Assembly: GCF_010092425.1 (NCBI RefSeq)
Contig: NZ_CP048030.1
Span: forward strand, 62,001 to 126,000
Direction: 5' to 3'
Source of the DNA: Sinimarinibacterium sp. NLF-5-8
GTDB taxonomy: Bacteria > Pseudomonadota > Gammaproteobacteria > Nevskiales > Nevskiaceae
DNA length: 64,000 nt
Below are positions 46,601-53,353 of the stretch, piece after piece. A program made the translations under genes and the position numbers. Every line of letters begins with the position of its first letter. The first letter of the stretch is position 1. The notes under the pieces are model-generated. The model was given only the letters and a program-made list of their open reading frames with translations, searched no databases and was not told the DNA's origin.

Positions 46601-47077
46601 GCCGACAAGCGCGCGCGCTTTGGCGATGTTTCGGCCATTCCCACGCCGACGTTTTTCTACGGCATGGCCGAGGCCGAAGAAGTCGCGGTGCAACTGGAGC
46701 CGGGCAAAACCTTGCTGATCAAACTGCAAGGCAGCGCCGAGGTGCCGGACGAAGGCGCGGTCAAACTGTTCTTTGAACTCAATGGCCAGCCGCGCACGGT
46801 CAAGGTTGATAAAGCCGGTGCGGTGCCCAAGATTGCCGTGCGCAAGGCCGAGGACGGCAACCCCGCCCACATCGGCGCGCCCATGCCGGGGATGGTTGTC
46901 GCGGTGGCCGTCAAAGCCGGGCAAAAGGTCAAGAAAGGCGATCCGCTGCTGTCGATCGAGGCGATGAAAATGGAAACGCAAATCCGTGCCGAGCGCGATG
47001 CCACCGTCCAGGAAGTGGTCAGCGCGCGCGGTGTCACTGTGGAAGCCCACGATTTGCTGCTGGTGCTGGCACCGTGA
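43631..47077 (+). CDS. pyc: Pyruvate carboxylase (single chain)
   Basis: A 1148-residue anaplerotic enzyme that makes oxaloacetate from pyruvate, bicarbonate and ATP. It has the N-terminal biotin carboxylase domain (ANRSEIAIRVMRAA, KASWGGGGRGMRV, FIEVNPRIQVEH), the central carboxyltransferase (TDTTMRDAHQSLFATRMR, FHTHDTSGISAASVLAAIDA) and the C-terminal biotinyl domain with EAMKMET (Lys1113). AGGAG is 7 bp before the ATG. The single-polypeptide form is less common in gammaproteobacteria than the split two-subunit form. Its stop overlaps the next gene. Confidence 0.97.
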   Translation: MARIRKLLVANRSEIAIRVMRAAAEMGIRTVAIYANEDRYALHRFKADESYRVGAGKKPIAAYLDIDGIIAVAKQAGVDAIHPGYGFLSENPDFAEACAKAGIAFIGPQPQVMRTLGNKVAARNVAQAAGVPVMPATEPLPRDLAAIEKMAADVGYPLMLKASWGGGGRGMRVIESADDLAAQVDVARREALSAFGNDEVYLEKLVRRARHVEVQVLGDTHGNLVHLFERDCSVQRRNQKVVERAPAPYLTDATRAAICESALKLARAVNYSHAGTVEFLMDADTGHFYFIEVNPRIQVEHTVTEEVTGIDIVKAQIRVTEGMHIGTPESGVPPQAQIQLRGHALQCRVTTEDPENNFQPDYGRLNVYRSASGFGVRLDGGTAYSGAVITPYYDSLLVKVTTWGATNVEASQRMDRALREFRIRGLSSNLQFLENVINHPQFLSGENTTRFIDETPELFNFAQRRDRATRLLRFLGEVVVNGNPEMKGRQAPALPLAEPIKPSFDLTTPIAPGSRDRFKQMGAQKFAQWMREQPQVLLTDTTMRDAHQSLFATRMRSRDMVEIAPYYARMLPQLFSVECWGGATFDVAMRFLQEDPWQRLAQLREAMPNVLLQMLLRASNAVGYTNYPDNVVQQFVRQAAAGGIDLFRVFDSLNSVDNMRVAMDAVLDTGMLCEAAICYTGDLFDASRPKYNLNYYVDMAKQLEKAGAHIIGIKDMAGVCRPRAAHALVSALKQEIGLPIHFHTHDTSGISAASVLAAIDAGCDAVDGALDAMSGLTAQPNLGSISAALAGTARDPGVSAEHLQSLSTYWEGVRRYYQPFEANIRSGTSDVYRHEMPGGQYTNLREQARALGLASRWAEVSNAYATVNRLFGDIVKVTPTSKVVGDMALFMVANDLTEADVLDPAREVAFPESVISLFKGELGFPADGFPAALQAKVLKGEKPLSGRAGALMPPVDLAAERARLEKTSGRKISETDLASSLMYPKVFSDFADKRARFGDVSAIPTPTFFYGMAEAEEVAVQLEPGKTLLIKLQGSAEVPDEGAVKLFFELNGQPRTVKVDKAGAVPKIAVRKAEDGNPAHIGAPMPGMVVAVAVKAGQKVKKGDPLLSIEAMKMETQIRAERDATVQEVVSARGVTVEAHDLLLVLAP

Positions 47078-47565
47078 CGCGCGCGCTGCTGCCCTTGCTG
47101 CTGCTGAGCTGCACCGCGCGCGCGCAAGAACCCGCGCCACCGCTGGACGCATCGCAATTACAGGTGTGCGCCGAGCAGGTGCAGCGCTTGCAGCAGGAAT
47201 CGCCGGTTTTGTTGGCGCAATCGCAGCAATCGCAAATCAAATTACAGGGCTTGTTGCAACGCCGCCGCGCGCTCAATGACGCTGCCGGTGGCGGCGATGA
47301 AAGCCTGCAAGCGTATTTGACCCCGCAGCAGCAGCGCGCGCAGCTTGACCGCGACATCGGCGCGTTCAATCACCAGGTGGATGATCTGCGCGCGCGGATT
47401 GCCGCATTGGATGCACTCAAGCGCGACTACGATCAGCGCTGCGCCGGGCGCAGCTATCGGCGCAGCGACTTTGCGCAATTGAGCGATGCGCGGCAGGCGG
47501 CGATGCGCGCGGGTCTGGCGCAGGTTCGCGTGCCGTATCTGGGCGGCGATGCGCGCCTGGAGTAA
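47074..47565 (+). CDS. Hypothetical exported coiled-coil protein
   Basis: 163 residues from GTG 47074, overlapping the pyc TGA by GTGA. A short signal-like segment (MTRALLPLLLLSCTARAQE) is followed by a Gln/Arg-rich helical region (QVCAEQVQRLQQESPVLLAQ) with an isolated cysteine pair, and a C-terminal VPYLGGDARLE. Probably periplasmic; the SC of LLSC could also act as a weak lipobox. No family recognised. Confidence 0.55.
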   Translation: MTRALLPLLLLSCTARAQEPAPPLDASQLQVCAEQVQRLQQESPVLLAQSQQSQIKLQGLLQRRRALNDAAGGGDESLQAYLTPQQQRAQLDRDIGAFNHQVDDLRARIAALDALKRDYDQRCAGRSYRRSDFAQLSDARQAAMRAGLAQVRVPYLGGDARLE

Positions 47566-47569
47566 TGCG

Positions 47570-48289
47570 GTGTATTTCACCCCGAAAACATTCGATTTTT
47601 TGCGCGCACTGGCCAGCAACAACAACCGTGCGTGGTTCAACGACCACAAAGACGACTACGAGCAGCACGCGCGCGCGCCGGCGCTGCGGCTGATTGCCGA
47701 TATCGCCGAGCCGCTGGCGCAAATCAGCCCAGAGCTGCGTGCCATCGCCAAAAAAGTCGGGGGCTCACTGTTCCGGATTCACCGCGACGTGCGCTACAGC
47801 CACGATAAAAGTCCCTATAAAACGCATATCGGCATTCAATTCGTCCATGCCGCGACCAAGGCTGCACCGCGCAGCAGCGGCAGTGGCAATGCCGATCTGG
47901 GGCGGCTGGATGCACCCGGTTTGTATCTGCATATCGAGCCGGGGGCGAGTTTTGTTGGTGGTGGCATCTGGCATCCGCAGCCGGCCACGCTCAAGCGCAT
48001 CCGGGATGATCTGGTGAGTAACCCTGTGAGCTGGCAGCAAGCCACGCGCGCACCGGCATTCACCGAATTTTTTACCCTTGGCGGGGATGCGCTCAAACGT
48101 CCGCCGCGGGGCTACGATCCCGATCATCCACTGATTGACGATCTGCGGCGCAAGGATTTCATCGCCAGTTGCGCGTTGACCGATGCCGAGGTACTGCGCA
48201 CGGATTTGGTGGCATTGCTGATCGCGCGCTATCAACGCATGGCGCCGATGATCGACTGGCTCTGCGGCGCGCTCGATCTGGAGTTTTGA
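47570..48289 (+). CDS. DUF2461 (TIGR02453) family protein
   Basis: 239 residues from GTG 47570 (YFTPKTFDFLRALASNNNRAWF follows); ATG 47549 is an alternative that overlaps the previous gene. Family signatures are RIHRDVRYSHDKSPYKTHIG, the APGLYLHIEPG segment and GGGIWHPQP. Found in bacteria and fungi with no known function. Its 3' end is overlapped antisense by a truncated phage tail frame. Confidence 0.85.
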   Translation: MYFTPKTFDFLRALASNNNRAWFNDHKDDYEQHARAPALRLIADIAEPLAQISPELRAIAKKVGGSLFRIHRDVRYSHDKSPYKTHIGIQFVHAATKAAPRSSGSGNADLGRLDAPGLYLHIEPGASFVGGGIWHPQPATLKRIRDDLVSNPVSWQQATRAPAFTEFFTLGGDALKRPPRGYDPDHPLIDDLRRKDFIASCALTDAEVLRTDLVALLIARYQRMAPMIDWLCGALDLEF

Positions 48290-48813
48290 GTGGCGGTGCG
48301 TTGTTCGGCAATGGATTGCTTGAGTTCGTCGGCTTTGGTTTTGAGCGCCGCCACCTGCTGACTTTCGCCGCCGTAGGCTTCGGTGGCGGTTCTGATCTCG
48401 GCGGTATTGCGTACCTGTTCCTCTTGCAGCGCCGCAATCGTGACCCGGTGGCCACTGATTTTCTCGGTAAGGGCATCCACGCGCTGCGCGGCAGCATCGT
48501 AGTTGGCAGCGGCGGCCTGTTGTGACTGCGCCGCCGCTGCGGCGCTGGCTTGCAATTCGGCCTGCTGGGCGGCGAGTTCGGCTGCGGCAGCGGTGTTGGC
48601 TTTCAACTCACGTTCAAGCGATTGCAACTTACCCACAAGGGCTTGCAGTTCTTGATTGCTGTTTAGCTGCTGCTGGAGTGCTTCAAATTGTTGTTGAAGC
48701 TCGCCCGTTTCCGCGCCCAACTCGCGTTGCGCGTCTATGGATTTCTGGATAGCGTCCAGTCGGGAGACTTCGTGCTCGACCGATACTTTGACCACACTGT
48801 CATTATTTGACAT
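48232..48813 (-). pseudogene. Truncated phage tape-measure-like protein (N-terminal part)
   Basis: ATG 48813 opens a 193-residue frame of pure coiled coil (SRLDAIQKSIDAQRELGAET, ALVGKLQSLERELKANTAAA, KTKADELKQSIAEQRTAT). Tail tape-measure proteins begin like this. The last ~19 codons read antisense through the DUF2461 gene, so the native C-terminus is lost; the real coding edge is near 48290. Confidence 0.5.
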
Positions 48814-48827
48814 ATCATTGCGCCGTC

Positions 48828-49046
48828 ATGACGCTGCAAACATTCGCCACCGCCCAACGCTTCCGAGTCGCGCGCGCGCTGCGTGGCGAGAGGCAATCTC
48901 TGCACGATAAATTTGCGCGGATGGAAGCCGAACGCGAAGCCGATCTGGAGCATCGCGTCAAAATGCGCTTGCTCGATATGGAAATAGAGGAATGCGAGGC
49001 GCGCATCAAACTTCTCCAGCAGAAGAACGCCCAGCCCGCGTCTTGA
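48828..49046 (+). CDS. Small helical protein within the phage remnant
   Basis: 72 residues from ATG 48828, MTLQTFATAQRFRVARALRG and then RMEAEREADLEHRVKMRLLD. Highly charged, helical, natural composition. It is divergent from the tape-measure-like frame and its end overlaps the minor-tail-like frame by 41 bp. No family recognised; could be a chance frame. Confidence 0.35.
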   Translation: MTLQTFATAQRFRVARALRGERQSLHDKFARMEAEREADLEHRVKMRLLDMEIEECEARIKLLQQKNAQPAS

Positions 49047-49674
49047 ACTGATCTGAAAAGGTCAGCGCCATATTCCGCCGTGCTTGCTGTTCCAATTCCG
49101 GGCGTAGCTTTTGCAAAAACTTGTTGCTGAACGTCTTGACCCCTGTGAGGGTGCGCGTCGGCAGGCGTTCTTTGCCTTTGCGCTGGATGGGGATTTTGAT
49201 ATTGCCCTGCATGGGAAAATATCTGCCCAGCGGCGCAACCGCGTGGCCGCGCCGGATGGCAACGGCCACGGCAGCCAGGCGGCGGACGATGGCAACGCGC
49301 CCAAAGGCGTGAACGGGAACGGAGACGGGCTGAACGCGCGCGCCAAACTCGGTCAGCGGCAGTTTGGATACGGTCAGGATCACGCTGGCGCGGGTTTGGC
49401 CTTCAGGGGCTTCCTCCACTTTGATATAGCGCCCAATGACTTCGGATGACAGATTGAGGTGAGCCGTGGTGCGCTCACGCACGATGTCGCTGATCTTGCG
49501 GGCAGTCTGATTGACGGACTCCCGCGCGGCGGCGCGGGAGATACCCGGTAAGGCGCTCAACCGCTTGCGCGCAGGGTCGATGCGGCGACGGATTTTGTCC
49601 GTGGTTGCGCCATCCCCGCAGTGGTACAGCGGAGAAATGGTGCACTTGCGGGTCTTTTGCGCCGTGTTGTTCAC
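49006..49674 (-). pseudogene. Phage minor tail protein-like fragment (GpZ-like)
   Basis: The minus-strand frame from a GTG at 49674 has RIDPARKRLSALPGISRAAA, NQTARKISDIVRERTTAHLN, then VIGRYIKVEEAPEGQTRASV and MALTFSDQFKTRAG at the end. The organisation resembles lambda-type minor tail protein Z. The frame stays open upstream through the tRNA-Val terminator and tRNA, which cannot be native, so the 5' boundary is uncertain or truncated. Confidence 0.45.
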
Positions 49675-49726
49675 GGCGAGGGAGCGCGCGGAGCCAACGA
49701 GTACCAGGCCTTGATGAGCAACAACG

Positions 49727-49758
49727 AAAAAACCCCGCAACGCCAAAGCGTTACGGGG
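49727..49758 (-). terminator. Intrinsic terminator of tRNA-Val
   Basis: On the minus strand CCCCGTAACG, a CTTTGG loop, CGTTGCGGGG (ten pairs, one G-U) and then six T. It lies 11 bp after the tRNA CCA. Confidence 0.9.
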
Positions 49759-49769
49759 CTTGATTCTGT

Positions 49770-49846
49770 TGGTAGGCGCGATTGGACTCGAACCAACGAC
49801 CCCCACCATGTCAAGGTGGTGCTCTAACCAGCTGAGCTACGCGCCT
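49770..49846 (-). tRNA. tRNA-Val (GAC)
   Basis: 77 nt with encoded CCA: acceptor AGGCGCG / CGCGCCT, anticodon arm CCACC TTGACAT GGTGG (GAC), T-arm TTGGTTCGAGTCCAA. Very similar to the E. coli GAC isoacceptor apart from the acceptor stem. Confidence 0.96.
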
Positions 49847-49886
49847 GCAGGCGTCTGCTGTGTTGCAGTTGCCTTGAGGGGCGCGG

Positions 49887-49915
49887 ATTATGGCGGCAGA
49901 TGAAGGGAAGTGCAA
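49887..49915 (-). promoter_or_regulatory. Sigma-70 promoter of tRNA-Val
   Basis: Minus strand: TTGCAC, 17 bp, CATAAT, followed by the GC-rich discriminator CCGCGCCCC typical of stringent control. The start site would be about 30 bp before the tRNA. Confidence 0.75.
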
Positions 49916-49961
49916 GCATCTTTATAGGTTTTTTTGAGCACTTTTTTGCTGTCGGTGGTGT

Positions 49962-49983
49962 CAGACGGTGGTCTGTCTATAAT
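49962..49983 (+). promoter_or_regulatory. -10 element with overlapping dyad upstream of the 50.1-52.1 kb operon
   Basis: A perfect TATAAT (49978-49983) is preceded within the spacer by CAGAC-GGTG-GTCTG (49962-49975), a 5-bp inverted repeat placed where a repressor would block RNA polymerase. The -35 is weak, compatible with an activator or a repressor (inference). The leader to the first ATG is about 95 nt with no further feature seen. Confidence 0.4.
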
Positions 49984-50083
49984 CTTGGCGCGGACTGCCA
50001 CAAGGCGGATTGTGTGCCGGATAGGTCTGGGTGAGTGGAGGTCTTCTTTCGGCATCTGGGATCCAGGGCATCAGGAGCGCGAT

Positions 50084-50356
50084 ATGAGCAGTAAATCCAG
50101 CAACAGAAAGCGTAAGCCGCGCGATGTGGAGCCGGTGGAAGTGGAGTTGACGGTGCAGTTTCGGTTTGGAGATGAGCCGGATGATGTGGTAACACCGCTG
50201 AGCGCAGCCAAAGTGCCGATGGTCAATTCTGTGTTTCAGAACCGTGATCGTATCGTTGCGGGCTTGGTTGCACTGACGGTGCAGGCCGGCCTGGCCAGTC
50301 CCAAGGTTGTGGGACAGTTGTGGCCGATTCTCAAATTTATCAAGCGGCGCTCATGA
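50084..50356 (+). CDS. Hypothetical 90-residue protein
   Basis: ATG 50084 with AGGAG 9 bp upstream. A basic N-terminus (MSSKSSNRKRKPRDVEPVEV) precedes ELTVQFRFGDEPDD, then a hydrophobic stretch AGLVALTVQAGLASPKVVGQ and a basic end (LKFIKRRS). Not a family I know. It overlaps the next gene by ATGA, so the three genes to 52072 form an operon. Confidence 0.65.
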   Translation: MSSKSSNRKRKPRDVEPVEVELTVQFRFGDEPDDVVTPLSAAKVPMVNSVFQNRDRIVAGLVALTVQAGLASPKVVGQLWPILKFIKRRS

Positions 50357-50649
50357 AGTTATTGCAGTTTTTCAATGTCATTGCCTTTCTGGCAACGGCC
50401 ACGTTCGCGGTCAATCTTGGGGTGGTTTTGCTGCTGTATGCCATTCACCATGACCTTTCGCCACAGATTGCGTCGGAATGGGGCGGCGTGGCGCTGATTA
50501 CCGGTGGTTTTTGGTTGCTGGCCGTGACCACTGGCCTGACCTGGTGGATGCAGCGGCGCGTGTGGCGCGGTCGCTGGGTTGCGCAGGGGCTCAGCAGTGT
50601 TTTGCTGGCGATCGGTGCGGTGGCGATGACGCGATACTTACAAGGCTGA
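50353..50649 (+). CDS. Hypothetical small membrane protein
   Basis: 98 residues with three hydrophobic helices: FFNVIAFLATATFAVNLGVV, VALITGGFWLLAVTTGLTWW and GLSSVLLAIGAVAMTRYL, separated by a basic loop (MQRRVWRGR). ATG overlaps the previous stop. Unknown function; context suggests partnership with the downstream membrane-anchored hydrolase. Confidence 0.65.
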   Translation: MKLLQFFNVIAFLATATFAVNLGVVLLLYAIHHDLSPQIASEWGGVALITGGFWLLAVTTGLTWWMQRRVWRGRWVAQGLSSVLLAIGAVAMTRYLQG

Positions 50650-50653
50650 TGTG

Positions 50654-52072
50654 ATGCAGATTCAAGTTCCTGTTCCGCCCGGTCGCAGTTGGCTGGGCGT
50701 GCTGCCGATATTGGCGGGTGTCCTGTGGTTGTTATCGGTCAATGGCGTGATATGGGGGGCGCTGTCGCTGGTGCCGTCGGCGGTGCTGGTGGCGGGCGGC
50801 GTTTGTGTGCTGCTGCTGCCTGGCGATGCGCGCGCGTTGGGGTTGATTGGCATGGGCGGCCTTTTCGGCGTGCTGATGAGTCCGCTGGCATGGCTTTTTA
50901 CAGGGCTGGGAACGGCATTGCTGGTGTTGTTGCTGTCGCTGGCCAGTCTGGTTGTGGCCGGTCAGCTGAGCTTGCGCAGTGTGGCACGCCATGCCGATGT
51001 GCCGCCGCCGATGGCAACCTTGCCGATGAGCCTGAAAGTGGCATTGGACGAGGCTGTACTGGGTTATTTTGTCAGTACCGCTGCGTTGCCAGGGCAGGCC
51101 AAGGCGGTGCGAATGGGGGATCAGGCCCGGCAGTTGCAGGCATTGATTGATGCCCGGCAATGGGCGCGCGATCCGGCGCGTTTGCATGTTGCACCTGCCG
51201 CACCCGCCGAGTTTGATCTGACGCCAGGCCGCTGGGCGCGCATCGAGTTTCAGACATTGCGCTTTGCCTCCGGGTTTTCACTGCCGACCGATGTGCCGTT
51301 GGGAGATGATCCTCTGACGAGCGCGCGTAACCGGATGTGCCATGTGCGGGTTTTGCGCCATCCGGGCGCGCCGCGTCCGTGGCTGATGTGTGTTCATGGC
51401 TATCGGATGGGATCGGCATTGACCGATTTTGGGTTGTTCGATCCGCGCTATTTTCATCACCGCCTGGGCTTGAACGTCATTCAGCCGGTATTGCCGTTGC
51501 ACGGGCCCAGACGGACCGGCAAGCGTTCCGGGGATTTTTATCTGGATGGCGATCTGATCGACCTGTTCAACGTACAGACGCAGGCGCTGTGGGATTTGCG
51601 GCGTACGCTGGCGTGGCTGCGCGCGCAGGAACCTGAGCCGGTACAGGTGGGGGTTCTGGGGATTTCTCTGGGCGGCTATAACACGGCGTTGCTGGCCGGA
51701 TTTGAAGCGGATCTGGATTTTGCCATTGCCGGGATTCCGGTGACCGACTTTGCTGGCGCCCTGTGGCGAGTCTTGCCGCCCGCACACGCGGCGTACTTTG
51801 CCCAGCAGGGGCTGGACGTGGCGGCTTATCGGGAATTGCTGGCGCCGGTGTCACCGCTGAGTGTTGCGCCGCTGATCCCCGAATCGGCGCGCCATATTTT
51901 TGCCGCGACCGGAGATCGGCTGGTACCGGCTGAAAACCCACTGGCATTGAGCGCGCACTGGCAGGTGCCGGTGCAGTGGTATCAGGGCGCGCACTTGACG
52001 ATTCGCAACGAGCCGCTGCTGCGCAGGGTGTTGCGTCAGGCCGCACAGCAAGCGGGCTGGAATCTGCCATAA
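50654..52072 (+). CDS. Membrane-anchored alpha/beta-hydrolase
   Basis: 472 residues. Four hydrophobic helices fill about 15-110 (WLGVLPILAGVLWLLSVNGV, LSLVPSAVLVAGGVCVLLLP and following). A cytoplasmic or periplasmic alpha/beta-hydrolase domain follows, with oxyanion region LMCVHGYRMG, nucleophile elbow GVLGISLGGYN, the acid in FAATGDRLVP and a His in WYQGAHLTIRNEP. These give a plausible Ser-Asp-His triad. Start could also be GTG 50651. Substrate unknown, a lipid is likely given the anchor (inference). Confidence 0.75.
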   Translation: MQIQVPVPPGRSWLGVLPILAGVLWLLSVNGVIWGALSLVPSAVLVAGGVCVLLLPGDARALGLIGMGGLFGVLMSPLAWLFTGLGTALLVLLLSLASLVVAGQLSLRSVARHADVPPPMATLPMSLKVALDEAVLGYFVSTAALPGQAKAVRMGDQARQLQALIDARQWARDPARLHVAPAAPAEFDLTPGRWARIEFQTLRFASGFSLPTDVPLGDDPLTSARNRMCHVRVLRHPGAPRPWLMCVHGYRMGSALTDFGLFDPRYFHHRLGLNVIQPVLPLHGPRRTGKRSGDFYLDGDLIDLFNVQTQALWDLRRTLAWLRAQEPEPVQVGVLGISLGGYNTALLAGFEADLDFAIAGIPVTDFAGALWRVLPPAHAAYFAQQGLDVAAYRELLAPVSPLSVAPLIPESARHIFAATGDRLVPAENPLALSAHWQVPVQWYQGAHLTIRNEPLLRRVLRQAAQQAGWNLP

Positions 52073-52166
52073 ACCGACACGTTCCGATGACTGTCGATGA
52101 GGACATTTTTTCGATGCCCCCCTACACTGCACACCTTTACCGCATAGACCCCATAAGAACAAAACC

Positions 52167-53285
52167 ATGACGACAGCAGCGATTACCGGAACCGGGTTGT
52201 TCACGCCCGCACAGTCCATTTCCAATGATGATCTGGTGGCGTGTTTCAACCAATACGTCGATCGTTACAACGCCGGACATGCCGACGCCATCGAACGGGG
52301 TGATGTTGCGGCGCTGGCGCATTCCAGCAGCGAGTTCATCGTCAAGGCCTCGGGCATCAAGTCCCGCTATGTGGTCGATCGTGAAGGGATTCTGGATGTT
52401 GACTGGATGCGCCCGCGGATTCAGACCCGTGGTGATGATCAACCTTCTTTGATGTGCGAAATGGGCGTGAAGGCCGCGCGCCAGGCTTTGCAGGCCGCCG
52501 GCCGCAGCGCCGAGGACGTCGATCTGGTGATTGTTGCCTGTTCCAATATGCAGCGTGGCTACCCCGCCATTGCCGTTGAAATCCAGGGGGCGCTGGGCGC
52601 GCGCGGGTTTGCCTACGACATGAACGTTGCCTGTGCGTCAGCGGCTTTTGGTATCCAGGCTGCAGCCGATGAAGTGCGTCTGGGGCATGCCCGCTGTGCG
52701 CTGGTCATCAGTCCGGAGATTTGCAGCGGGCACCTGAACTGGCGCAACCGTGACTGCCATTTTATTTTTGGTGATGCCGCCACTGCCGTGCTCATCGAGC
52801 CGCGCGCCGCTGGCAGGTCCGGGGCGTTTGAAATTCTCGGCACCCGCCTGCTCACGCAGTTTTCCAACAACATTCGCAACAACCTGGGCTTTCTCAATGC
52901 CTGCGAGCGCCCGCAGCGCAGCTGGGATGATCTTCTGTTCCGCCAGGAAGGTCGCAAGGTTTTCAAGGAAGTGGTGCCGATTGCCTCGGAGCTGATCGTG
53001 GGACATCTGGCGGATCTGGGGCTGTCGCCCGAACAGGTTCGGCGCTTCTGGCTGCACCAGGCCAATCTTTCGATGAACCATCTGATTGCCAAGCGGGTGC
53101 TTGGGCGCGAGCCGAGCCTTGAAGAAGCGCCGGTGATTCTGGACGAATACGCCAACACCAGCTCGGCCGGATCCGTGATTGCCTTCCACAAATATCATGC
53201 CGACATCCAGTCCGGCGAAGCCGCCGTACTCTGCGCCTTTGGCGCCGGTTATTCTGCCGGCAGCGTGGTCATGCGGCGGTTGTAA
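52167..53285 (+). CDS. Beta-ketoacyl-ACP synthase III-type condensing enzyme
   Basis: A 372-residue thiolase-fold enzyme of the FabH group with Cys156 (NVACASAAFG), His297 (WLHQANLSMN) and Asn330 (EYANTSSAGS) in the Cys-His-Asn arrangement. It starts MTTAAITGTGLFTPAQSISN. At 372 residues it is longer than housekeeping FabH (about 317), resembling the second-type FabH proteins of pseudomonads that use longer acyl-CoA primers. The gene is separate from a fab cluster. sppA follows after 68 bp. Confidence 0.88.
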   Translation: MTTAAITGTGLFTPAQSISNDDLVACFNQYVDRYNAGHADAIERGDVAALAHSSSEFIVKASGIKSRYVVDREGILDVDWMRPRIQTRGDDQPSLMCEMGVKAARQALQAAGRSAEDVDLVIVACSNMQRGYPAIAVEIQGALGARGFAYDMNVACASAAFGIQAAADEVRLGHARCALVISPEICSGHLNWRNRDCHFIFGDAATAVLIEPRAAGRSGAFEILGTRLLTQFSNNIRNNLGFLNACERPQRSWDDLLFRQEGRKVFKEVVPIASELIVGHLADLGLSPEQVRRFWLHQANLSMNHLIAKRVLGREPSLEEAPVILDEYANTSSAGSVIAFHKYHADIQSGEAAVLCAFGAGYSAGSVVMRRL

Positions 53286-53353
53286 CGCCCGTCTCGACGC
53301 GCGCGAAAACGGTGTTCGATTCCCGGTCAAAATCAAATCAAGCAAAACCCTCT

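Larger units (their letters stand above)
48290..49727. mobile_element. Phage tail remnant next to tRNA-Val
   Basis: Between the DUF2461 stop and the tRNA-Val terminator lie three phage-like frames: a truncated tape-measure-like coiled coil, a small helical protein and a minor-tail-like protein. No head, lysis or integrase genes remain. This may be a second fragment of the element whose polyvalent gene lies at 18.5-23.4 kb, or of an unrelated phage. Confidence 0.6.

Noticed and set aside
49675-49809. Upstream extension of the minor-tail-like frame
   Set aside because: Reads through the tRNA-Val gene and its terminator in antisense coding sense, so it cannot be the native N-terminus.
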